Shown here: piece by piece, positions 57,369 through 64,000 of the stretch
Numbering within the stretch: the stretch's first letter is position 1
How the letters are laid out: each line of letters opens with the position of its first letter
Assembly: GCF_024494645.1 (NCBI RefSeq)
Contig: NZ_JANHDJ010000001.1
Location: 620,001 to 684,000 of the forward strand
Reading direction: 5' to 3'
DNA length: 64,000 bases
DNA from: Halohasta litorea
GTDB taxonomy: Archaea; Halobacteriota; Halobacteria; Halobacteriales; Haloferacaceae
Notes under the pieces: model-generated
Told to the model about the DNA's origin: nothing
Seen by the model: the letters and a program-made list of their open reading frames with translations, nothing else
Databases searched by the model: none
Translations under genes and position numbers: made by a program

Positions 57369-59195
57369 ATGAGTACGCTACTCTGGATTCTCACCGGGAT
57401 CTTGGCCTACTCGGCCGTGGCGGTCGCCCTCGACAGACGGGGGATACTGCCCGACTCGTTCAAGGTTTCCGGCCCTCTGCTGACGATCCACACCGGACGC
57501 GGGCGCGCGCTGCTCACCCGACTCGCAAAGCCGAAACGCGTCTGGCGCGCCCTCGCAAACGTCGGTGTTGGCATCGCGCTCGTGACGATGGTCGGCACCT
57601 TCTTCATGCTAATCGTCCAGAGCGTGTCGATCCTCCAGTCGCCGCCGACCGAGACCGTCCTCCAGAACCCACGCAACGCGCTGGTGATCCCCGGCGTCAA
57701 CGAGTTCCTGCCGCTGTCGGTCGCCCCCGAAATCATCATCGGCCTGCTGGTCGGGCTGGTCGTCCACGAGGGCGGCCACGGCCTTCTGTGCCGCGTCGAG
57801 GACATCGACATCGACTCGATGGGGGTCGTGCTGTTCGCGCTGTTGCCCATCGGGGCGTTCGTCGAACCCAGCGAGGAGAGCGCCAAGGAGGCCGACCGCG
57901 GAGCCCGAACCCGGATGTTCGCGGCGGGAGTGCTCAACAACCTCCTCATCACTGCGCTGGTCTTCGCGCTGCTGTTCGGCCCGGTCGGGGGCGCTATCGC
58001 CACATCGCCAGGTGCGGCCGTCGGCGGCGTCTATCCAGGAAGCGCTGCCGACTTCGCCGACATCGGGAACGGCGACCGGATCGTCGCCGTCGACGGCACC
58101 CCCGTCGAATCCGGCGCGGAGCTGTCGGCGGCCCTCGAAGCGCCAGACGACGAGACGGTGGCGATCGAACTCGCCGACGGGCGGACGGTGATGGTCGAAC
58201 GCTCGATGCTCGTCACCTCGGTATCCGGGGACTCACCGTTCGCGGGCGAGGGGGGTATCGCCGCCAACGACACCATCACTGCCGTCAATGGGACGCCGGT
58301 GTCGACCGAGGCGGAGATCGAGACGGCGGCCGCAAACGGCTCGAACGTCACCCTGACCTACAGCAACGGCACCTCGGGTGACGAGCGGACGATCACTGGG
58401 CCGCTCGGCGTGCTGACGTCGGTCTCGGAGGCGGGTCCACTGTCGAGTGAGATTCCGGCTGGCCAACCGGTCGTCATCACCGAAATCGGCGGCGAGCGGG
58501 TCTTCGATATCGACGACGTGACCGCAGCCCTCGACGACCGCCAGCCGGGTGAGACGGTGTCGGTCGTCGCCTATGTCGACGGTGAGCGAGCCGAATACGA
58601 TGTGGAACTCGACGGCGAACCCGAGCCGTGGTATCAGCCCGTTGTCGACCTGTTCGGAAACGATTCCGACGAGGACGAACAGGTCTTCATCGGGATCGTC
58701 GGGAGCGCACCGCTGAGCGGGGTTAGTGCCGACGGCGTCGGTGCGATGCTGTACCCCGCCGACAACTACCTCTCGATCCTCACCGGCGATGTCGGCGGCG
58801 GGGTTGCGATCTCGCTTTTGTTCCTGCTTATCCTCCCGTTTGCCGCGGTTATCGATCCCGCCTTCGGCTTCAATTTCGCTGGCTTCGTCGAAGCCAACGC
58901 AGGATTCTACGATGTTGTCGGCCCACTGTCGGTACTCGGCGAGGGTGGGGTGTTCCTGCTGGCGAACGTCCTGTTTTGGACCGGCTGGGTCAACTTCAAC
59001 CTCGCGCTGTTCAACTGCATTCCGGCGTTCCCACTCGACGGGGGGCGAATCCTCCGAACCTCCGCGGAATCGATCGTCTCGCGGCTGCCGGTCGACTCCA
59101 AGCCCGCCTTCACGCGGGCGATCACGACCAGTATCGGCCTCATCATGTTGGTGAGTCTCGTGTTGATGGTCTTCGGTCCACGGCTACTGAACTGA
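57369..59195 (+). CDS. Site-2 protease family (M50) membrane metalloprotease
   Basis: A 608-residue intramembrane protease. Membrane spans lie at about 3-22 and 62-90. HEGGH (133-137) is the zinc-binding HExxH site, preceded by IIIGLLVGLVV. Two PDZ-like modules lie between the catalytic halves (SAADFADIGNGDRIVAVDG and GEGGIAANDTITAVNGTPV). The second metal motif is in FNCIPAFPLDGGRILR (NPxxDG-like) near the C-terminus. S2Ps cleave membrane-tethered regulators or signal peptides. The substrate is unknown, and the tandem PDZ domains suggest regulation by protein binding. Confidence 0.9.
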   Translation: MSTLLWILTGILAYSAVAVALDRRGILPDSFKVSGPLLTIHTGRGRALLTRLAKPKRVWRALANVGVGIALVTMVGTFFMLIVQSVSILQSPPTETVLQNPRNALVIPGVNEFLPLSVAPEIIIGLLVGLVVHEGGHGLLCRVEDIDIDSMGVVLFALLPIGAFVEPSEESAKEADRGARTRMFAAGVLNNLLITALVFALLFGPVGGAIATSPGAAVGGVYPGSAADFADIGNGDRIVAVDGTPVESGAELSAALEAPDDETVAIELADGRTVMVERSMLVTSVSGDSPFAGEGGIAANDTITAVNGTPVSTEAEIETAAANGSNVTLTYSNGTSGDERTITGPLGVLTSVSEAGPLSSEIPAGQPVVITEIGGERVFDIDDVTAALDDRQPGETVSVVAYVDGERAEYDVELDGEPEPWYQPVVDLFGNDSDEDEQVFIGIVGSAPLSGVSADGVGAMLYPADNYLSILTGDVGGGVAISLLFLLILPFAAVIDPAFGFNFAGFVEANAGFYDVVGPLSVLGEGGVFLLANVLFWTGWVNFNLALFNCIPAFPLDGGRILRTSAESIVSRLPVDSKPAFTRAITTSIGLIMLVSLVLMVFGPRLLN

Positions 59196-59288
59196 TCGCT
59201 GGCAGTCGATTGCGGTCAGTCGACCGGGGACTGTCGCTGGCGGATTCAACACGCAAAACCCATACTTCCGGCGGGTGAACGCGGAGGT

Positions 59289-60803
59289 ATGGCAGAAGTC
59301 CCACCGACAGACGAGGGCTGGTACGTGTTGCACGATTTCCGGACGATCGACTGGGACGAGTGGCGCGAGACGCCGGAAGCCGACCGCCAGCGGGCGATCG
59401 ACGAGGGCGTCGACTATCTCAACGAGCAGGCCGCCGTCGAGGAGGGCACGACCGCGGTGTTCTCGATCATCGGTCACAAGGCCGACCTGCTCGTGCTCCA
59501 TCTCCGGCCGACGCTCGACGCGGTGTCGACGGCCGAACGCGCCTTCGAGCGGACCGCCCTCGCCGGGCTCACCGACCAGCCGACCTCCTACGTCTCGGTT
59601 ACCGAGGTCTCGGGTTACGTCTCCGACGAGTACTTCCAGGAGGACGGCGAGGTCGACGCCGGGCTCGAACGTTACATCGAAGGGAAACTCAAACCCGAAA
59701 TCCCTGACGACGAGTACGTCTCGTTTTATCCGATGAGCAAACGCCGCGGCGAGGAGTACAACTGGTACGATCTCTCGTTCGACGAGCGCGCCGAGATGAT
59801 GGCCGTCCACGGCGAGACCGGCAAAGGGTACGCCGGCAAGATCAAACAGATCATCTCCTCGTCGGTCGGGTTCGACGACTACGAGTGGGGGGTGACGCTG
59901 TTCGCGGCCGAGCCGACCGACATCAAGGACATCGTCTACGAGATGCGGTTCGACGACGTCTCCTCGAAGTACGGCGAGTTCGGCTCCTTCTACGTGGGTC
60001 GACGCTTCCCCGCCGAGGATCTGGGGGCCTATCTCGCCGGCGAAACGGTGCCGACCGGCGAAGCCGAGTCCCACGGCGAGTCGGGCGGTCACCACCACGG
60101 CCACGGTGACGCCGACAGTTCACACGGCCACGGCCATGGCCACGGCGACGGTGACAGTCACCACGGTGAGGCTCACGGCGGAGACCACCACGACGAGCCA
60201 GCCGACGACCCTGCCGACGAGGAGTCGATCCGCGGCGAGCTGGCCGACCTCGACATCTACGCGGGCAAACCCCACGGCGAGGACGTCTACGCGACAGTCC
60301 TGTACTCGGAAGCCGACACCGAGGAGCTGTTCGAGGAGGTCGACGGGCTCCGGTCGAACTTCGACCACTACGACACCCACGTCAAAACCGCCGTCTACGG
60401 GGCCCAAGACGGCAGCCGTCGCGCGGTCGTCTCGATCTGGGAGACCGCCAGCGCCGCCGACACCGCCGCGGGCTTCCTCTCGGAGCTCCCCGAAATCGTC
60501 GAGCGGGCCGGCGAGGAGTCCGGCTTCGGGACGATGGGGATGTTCTACACGGTCAAACCCGACTCTCGTGAGGACTTCGTCGAGAAGTTCGACACCGTCG
60601 GCGACGTGCTCGCCGAGACCGAGGGCCACATGGACACTGATCTGATGGTCAACCACGAGGACGACAACGATATGTTCATCGCCAGCCAGTGGGCCTCCCA
60701 GGAGGACGCCATGGGCTTTTTCGGCTCCGAGGAGTTCCGCGACACCGTCGAATGGGGTCGTGACGTGCTGGCCGACCGCCCCCGACACGTCTTCCTCGCG
60801 TAA
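59289..60803 (+). CDS. pitA: PitA-type chlorite dismutase-like/ABM fusion with His-rich linker
   Basis: A 504-residue two-domain protein. Residues 1-250 are chlorite-dismutase/HemQ fold (YVLHDFRTIDWDEW, FSIIGHKADLLVLHLRP, YPMSKRRGEEYNWYDLSFDERAEMMAVHGETGKGYAGKIKQI, where H in the MxxHG region is the expected heme ligand). A His/Gly/Asp/Glu-rich linker of about 55 residues (HHHGHGDA, HGHGHGHGDGDSHHGEAH) follows. The C-terminal domain is antibiotic-monooxygenase-like (VYATVLYSEADTEE, MGMFYTVKPDSREDFVEKF). The same domain order is known from Haloferax PitA. HemQ relatives decarboxylate coproheme, so a role in heme synthesis is likely. The linker may bind metal. Confidence 0.9.
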   Translation: MAEVPPTDEGWYVLHDFRTIDWDEWRETPEADRQRAIDEGVDYLNEQAAVEEGTTAVFSIIGHKADLLVLHLRPTLDAVSTAERAFERTALAGLTDQPTSYVSVTEVSGYVSDEYFQEDGEVDAGLERYIEGKLKPEIPDDEYVSFYPMSKRRGEEYNWYDLSFDERAEMMAVHGETGKGYAGKIKQIISSSVGFDDYEWGVTLFAAEPTDIKDIVYEMRFDDVSSKYGEFGSFYVGRRFPAEDLGAYLAGETVPTGEAESHGESGGHHHGHGDADSSHGHGHGHGDGDSHHGEAHGGDHHDEPADDPADEESIRGELADLDIYAGKPHGEDVYATVLYSEADTEELFEEVDGLRSNFDHYDTHVKTAVYGAQDGSRRAVVSIWETASAADTAAGFLSELPEIVERAGEESGFGTMGMFYTVKPDSREDFVEKFDTVGDVLAETEGHMDTDLMVNHEDDNDMFIASQWASQEDAMGFFGSEEFRDTVEWGRDVLADRPRHVFLA

Positions 60804-60872
60804 TCGGCTCGCCATCCTCGCGTAGGCGTATCGCCACCGGATTTCTTGCGGCTGCGTGGCGTCGCCTCACGC

Positions 60873-61979
60873 ATGAACGGCCTCGAAATCGGCCTTCGAC
60901 TCATCGCCGGGCTGTCTCTTATCGGTGCGAACGCAGTGTTCGTCGCCACCGAGTTCGCGCTGACGCGGGTCCGGCAGTACGACAAGTCGGCGTTCGATTC
61001 GCCCGGCCTCCGGCGGGCCTGGGAGATGACCACCGACCTGGAGATCTATCTAACGAGCTGTCAGGTGGGCATTAGCGCGACGAGCATCGCCGTCGGGATC
61101 ATCGCCGAACCCGCGCTGTCGTCGATCCTCTCGCCGCTGTTCGAGAACACGGTCTTCGCCTCCATCGGGGCCGGGGGACTCCTCGCATTCGGGATCATCA
61201 ACCTCCTGCATCTGACCCACGGCGAGCAGACGCCGACCTACCTCGGCGTCGAACGAACCCGCTTTGTCGCCCGCTACGGTACCCCCTTCCTCTACTGGTT
61301 CACGAAGGTGATCTACCCTGCCATCTGGATCGGCGACGGCGTCGCCAAATGGACCCTCGGGCTGTTCGGCGTCGAGATGACCGGCGCGTGGCTTGATACC
61401 CACACCGAGACCGTCCAGACACGCGCCGAACTCCGTCACCGCCTTACCTCGCTGCTCGACAGCGGCAACCTCCCACGGGAGCGGATGGAGGAGGTCCTCA
61501 ACGCCTTCACCATCGGCGAGATCCCGGTCGACGACGTGATGACTCACGCCGAGGATATCGTCTGGCTCTCGGCGGCCGAGCCGGTCGAGGCGAACCTCGA
61601 CCGCATCGGAGCGAGTCCAAACACCCGGTTTCCGGTGCTCGGTGAGGACGACGACACGCCGGTCGGCGTCGTCTACGTCCCGACGGTCGTCGACGCTATC
61701 GACGACCTCCGGGCGGGCGAAACCACTTTCCAGGAGCTGGCCGTCCCGCTGCTTCGTCTCCCCGCCGACATGAACGTCAGCGACGCCGTCGACCGGCTCC
61801 AGGACGAGGGCCAAGAGCTCGCCGTAGTGGTCGAAGACACTGGGGAAGACGAGATCGTCGGCCTCATCACCGCAACCGACGTTCTCGAAGCAGTGGTCGG
61901 CGACGTCGAGGACCCGCTGGATGTCCAACTCGCCGAGTCGACGGAGCCGTCACTGTCCGGTCGTGTCGATCCGGAGTGA
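60873..61979 (+). CDS. CNNM/CorC-like (DUF21) membrane protein with CBS pair
   Basis: A 368-residue protein. DUF21 membrane domain (1-180): GLSLIGANAVFVATEFALTRVR, YLTSCQVGISATSIAVGIIAEPAL, and LAFGIINLLHLTHGEQTPTYLGVERT (HGEQTPK-like signature, with Thr where most have Lys). CBS domains follow at about 215-340 (TIGEIPVDDVMTHAEDIVWLSA, LPADMNVSDAVDRLQDEGQELAVVVED). These proteins export Mg2+ or act as cation-handling regulators. The large C-terminal CorC_HlyC domain is absent. ATG 60873 is the start of the first helix. Confidence 0.85.
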   Translation: MNGLEIGLRLIAGLSLIGANAVFVATEFALTRVRQYDKSAFDSPGLRRAWEMTTDLEIYLTSCQVGISATSIAVGIIAEPALSSILSPLFENTVFASIGAGGLLAFGIINLLHLTHGEQTPTYLGVERTRFVARYGTPFLYWFTKVIYPAIWIGDGVAKWTLGLFGVEMTGAWLDTHTETVQTRAELRHRLTSLLDSGNLPRERMEEVLNAFTIGEIPVDDVMTHAEDIVWLSAAEPVEANLDRIGASPNTRFPVLGEDDDTPVGVVYVPTVVDAIDDLRAGETTFQELAVPLLRLPADMNVSDAVDRLQDEGQELAVVVEDTGEDEIVGLITATDVLEAVVGDVEDPLDVQLAESTEPSLSGRVDPE

Positions 61980-62044
61980 AAGTAGTCCGACAGCGATCGC
62001 TCCGGTCGTAGTCGTGTGGTTTCGAGCCGAACTGCGGGGCTCGG

Positions 62045-62212
62045 CTACCGATCCAGGAGGTAGCCCGCGACGCCGAACAGCCCGAAGCCGAGCGTGACCG
62101 GTACCCAGATTCCGGCCTCGCGGTCGGTCAGTCGGCTATGGGCGGCCACGCCCGCCGCGAGGACCGTGTGGGTGACCGCTGTCAGTTTCAGGACCGACCG
62201 AAGCCTGCCCAT
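62045..62212 (-). CDS. 55-residue membrane protein downstream of aldo/keto reductase
   Basis: On the minus strand ATG 62212 reads MGRLRSVLKLTAVTHTVL and AAGVAAHSRLTDREAGIW, then VPVTLGFGLFGVAGYLLDR, stop TAG at 62045-62047. Two helices and a basic N-terminus. It begins 2 nt after the aldo/keto reductase stop, so it is probably the last gene of that operon. Function unknown. Confidence 0.6.
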   Translation of the reverse strand: MGRLRSVLKLTAVTHTVLAAGVAAHSRLTDREAGIWVPVTLGFGLFGVAGYLLDR

Positions 62213-62214
62213 CG

Positions 62215-63282
62215 TTAGTCGCCTGCTACTTTTCGGGCCAACCCAGCATCACGGAGGTCCTCCCCATCGACTGAGGATCGGAGACTGTCCATCCCGTCGA
62301 AGCGGTCGATTCCGAAATTCGTTGCGTACAGTTCGTCGACGCGGGCGACTTCCTCGTCAGTCAGTGGCACTTCGGAAGCCTTGGCCCATTCCGTGATATC
62401 GTCTTTCGTCCGGAACGTCGGGGTCACGGTTGCAACGGGGTTGTGGCTCAGCAGGTAGGCGATCGATGCCTGTCCCATCGTGCGCTCGGGAGTGCCGTCC
62501 TCGCCGCCCTTCAAGAACTGGAGGGTTTCGAGCTTTTCCCAGCCCGTCTCGTACCACTCGTCGGGACGGAACCCGCGGTGGTCACCCTCGCCGAGTTCGG
62601 TGTCGGGGGTGACCTGCTCGTTGAGCAGTCCCGAGGAGTGGGGCACCCGCGGGATGAGGCTGGTCGACGAGCCCGTCTTCTCGATAGTCTCCAGGAAGTG
62701 GTTGCCGACCTCCTGCTCGAAGAGGTTCCAGACCAACTGGAGCGAGTCGAACTCCTCGGTGATCGCCATATCGCCCTCGGCGAGCCAGCCGATCGAGGGG
62801 CCGAGCGCCCAGCCGGTGGCCCCGATAACGCCTTCCTCTTTGAGTTCGTCGAAGACCTCCAGGATGTCTTCGTCGACCTCCTCGACGTCCGCGTTGTGGA
62901 GCTGGAGGACATCGACGGAGTCGACGCCGAGTCGGTCGAGGCTCTTCTCGGTGGCCTCCCGGATGTACTCGGGGGTGATCTCTTTGGGCAACTCGCCGTG
63001 GCCCGCCTGCGGATTGTTATAAAAATCGTAGCCGATCTTTGTGGCCAGCGTGACCTCGTCGCGGCGGTCGGCCAGCGCTTTGCCGAGGACTTCCTCGGAG
63101 TTCCCGTGGCCGTAGACGTCCCCCGTATCGAAGTAGGTGATCCCCTCGTCGATGGCGTGGTGGATCATCTCGATGGCCTGGTCTTCGGTGCGGTCGCCCC
63201 ACCAGTCGGTGCCGACGACCCACGCGCCGAAGCCGACTTCGCTGACCTCGACACCGGAGTCGCCGAGCGTTTGCTGTCGCAT
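62215..63282 (-). CDS. Aldo/keto reductase family oxidoreductase
   Basis: A 355-residue NADPH-dependent reductase of the AKR fold. FDTGDVYGHGNSEEVLGKAL carries the catalytic Tyr, VTLATKIGYDF the catalytic Lys, and SLDRLGVDSVDVLQLHNAD is the family signature. IPRVPHSSGLLNEQVT and AYLLSHNPVATVTPTFRTKDDI complete the cofactor binding site. The substrate is not predictable. A Ser/Pro-rich variant near QVT is not seen in AKR1-type enzymes, so it belongs to the broad archaeal/bacterial AKR group. Confidence 0.87.
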   Translation of the reverse strand: MRQQTLGDSGVEVSEVGFGAWVVGTDWWGDRTEDQAIEMIHHAIDEGITYFDTGDVYGHGNSEEVLGKALADRRDEVTLATKIGYDFYNNPQAGHGELPKEITPEYIREATEKSLDRLGVDSVDVLQLHNADVEEVDEDILEVFDELKEEGVIGATGWALGPSIGWLAEGDMAITEEFDSLQLVWNLFEQEVGNHFLETIEKTGSSTSLIPRVPHSSGLLNEQVTPDTELGEGDHRGFRPDEWYETGWEKLETLQFLKGGEDGTPERTMGQASIAYLLSHNPVATVTPTFRTKDDITEWAKASEVPLTDEEVARVDELYATNFGIDRFDGMDSLRSSVDGEDLRDAGLARKVAGD

Positions 63283-63344
63283 ACCACGCCGTAGGAGGTC
63301 GGTCCACTTAGCGAAACTGGTTCGTTTTCACTGGCTGGGAACGG

Positions 63345-63785
63345 TCAGCCGCCGCGCCACTCGTCGGGATCACGGTTGCCGTGGCCGGATTCGAGGTTGC
63401 GAGCCTCGTTCAGCAGCTCGCCGTGGTTCAGGATGATGTCGGTCATCGTGATGATGCCGTCGAGATCGAACCCCGACACCACCGGGAGTTTTTTCACGTC
63501 CTCCGTGCGCATCCGGCCGATAGCCGTCCGCACGGTCTTGTTCGGCTCGATCGTCACGAGCGGTCGGCTCATCACCTTGCGGACAGGTACCTCCTCGAAG
63601 GGGCGATTAGTCGCGTAGCCGACCCGGAGGGCGTCCATCTCGGTTACGATCCCCGCGGGCGTGTCGTCATTCATGACGATCACGCTGCCGACACTGTTGT
63701 GGAGCATCTGTCCGGCCGCGCCCTTCATCGTGGCCCCGACGGGAACGGTCACGATCTCCCGACTCATCAGTTCCTTGACGCGCAT
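63345..63785 (-). CDS. CBS-pair domain protein
   Basis: A 146-residue protein made of two CBS motifs: VKELMSREIVTVPVGATMKGAAGQMLHNSVGSVIVMND and RKVMSRPLVTIEPNKTVRTAIGRMRTEDVKKLPVVSGFDLDGIITMTDIIL. Tandem CBS domains bind adenosyl ligands and regulate partner enzymes or transporters. It probably senses energy charge. No membrane or catalytic domain is fused. Confidence 0.88.
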   Translation of the reverse strand: MRVKELMSREIVTVPVGATMKGAAGQMLHNSVGSVIVMNDDTPAGIVTEMDALRVGYATNRPFEEVPVRKVMSRPLVTIEPNKTVRTAIGRMRTEDVKKLPVVSGFDLDGIITMTDIILNHGELLNEARNLESGHGNRDPDEWRGG

Positions 63786-63895
63786 CCTCGGACGTTCTCG
63801 GTGAACCTATATTGGTTTTTCGGCGCACTGGCCCAGGTTGTACGTTTCCCTCCCTGTCGTCCGGTGGCTGGACAGCCCGAATACACAACCGAATT

Positions 63896-63904
63896 CCTTT
63901 ACAT
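63896..63904 (+). promoter_or_regulatory. TATA-like element for the last gene
   Basis: CTTTACATA lies about 28 nt before ATG 63927, predicting a leaderless transcript. Confidence 0.45.
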
Positions 63905-63926
63905 ACTCGCGGTCAATCGGGGTGTA

Positions 63927-64000
63927 ATGACGAAGCGACACGTGTCACTACCCGCGGACGCCGCCGTGGGTGTCCGGGGATTCATCGATGAGGTCGACGA
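63927..64000 (+). CDS. Start of an unidentified protein (partial)
   Basis: Only 24 residues are inside the window: MTKRHVSLPADAAVGVRG and then FIDEVD. The acidic start is typical for the organism, but no family can be named. Confidence 0.55.
   Translation, partial: MTKRHVSLPADAAVGVRGFIDEVD

Noticed and set aside
1-64000. tRNA or rRNA genes and intact insertion sequences
   Set aside because: No stretch resembling a tRNA cloverleaf, rRNA core or a transposase with terminal repeats was recognised while reading gaps. A dedicated scan was not possible.

Overview
The window is a stretch of high-GC haloarchaeal chromosome. The evidence is the acidic proteome, dense genes on both strands, BRE/TATA-type promoters close to start codons (many apparently leaderless), an archaeal RNase P RNA, PGF-CTERM surface proteins, bacterio-opsin-activator (Bat) type regulators, a fused folylpolyglutamate/dihydropteroate synthase (FolCP), the Cld-ABM fusion PitA, and F420 biosynthesis genes. 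I cannot fix the genus. No rRNA, tRNA, CRISPR array or intact insertion sequence was recognised.

Layout. 1-5.2 kb: surface protein with a metallopeptidase-like motif, nicotinate phosphoribosyltransferase, an AMMECR1 protein, RNase P RNA and a NOG1-like GTPase. 5.4-8.7 kb: MscS-type channel, a DUF389 membrane protein, a 5-formyl-THF cyclo-ligase family protein. 8.7-10.7 kb: arsenic-related block (ArsC/low-MW phosphatase, small HTH, ArsM methyltransferase, ArsR). 10.8-14.4 kb: EngB GTPase, hydroxyacid dehydrogenase, HAD hydrolase, DsrE protein. 14.5-23 kb: signalling and surface block, with a receiver-GAF-Bat regulator, a 7TM-PAS histidine kinase, a 1319-residue GLUG/Ig-like surface protein bracketed by direct repeats, and a decayed ABC permease.

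23.2-47.7 kb is the most striking region. Nearly every recognisable gene belongs to methylated-osmolyte breakdown or tetrahydrofolate one-carbon metabolism. These are a DmdA-like (GcvT-fold) demethylase, MetF, a dedicated-looking HTH regulator, two dimethylglycine/sarcosine dehydrogenase paralogues, a serine/threonine dehydratase, UspA, a BCCT betaine-type transporter, a cyclodeaminase/FchA-like cyclohydrolase, FolCP, formate-THF ligase, RidA, a PabAB/TrpEG pair and FolD. A coherent inferred pathway is uptake of glycine betaine or DMSP, stepwise demethylation onto THF, oxidation of methyl- and methylene-THF through MetF, FolD/FchA and Fhs to formate plus ATP, and disposal of the carbon skeleton through glycine/serine to pyruvate, with RidA detoxifying aminoacrylate. 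FolCP and PabAB would supply the cofactor. The substrate of the first demethylation is not settled by sequence.

47.7-64 kb returns to ordinary chromosomal genes: Bat-type regulators, an EamA transporter, an orphan NuoCD, an eIF2B-like protein, CofE-Mer-LLM flavin/F420 genes (Mer is a second, unrelated methylene-tetrahydropterin reductase candidate), a LUD protein, a site-2 protease, PitA, a CNNM-type CBS protein, an aldo/keto reductase and a CBS-pair protein. Several very small membrane-protein genes and short upstream ORFs were found by direct translation and are listed separately.
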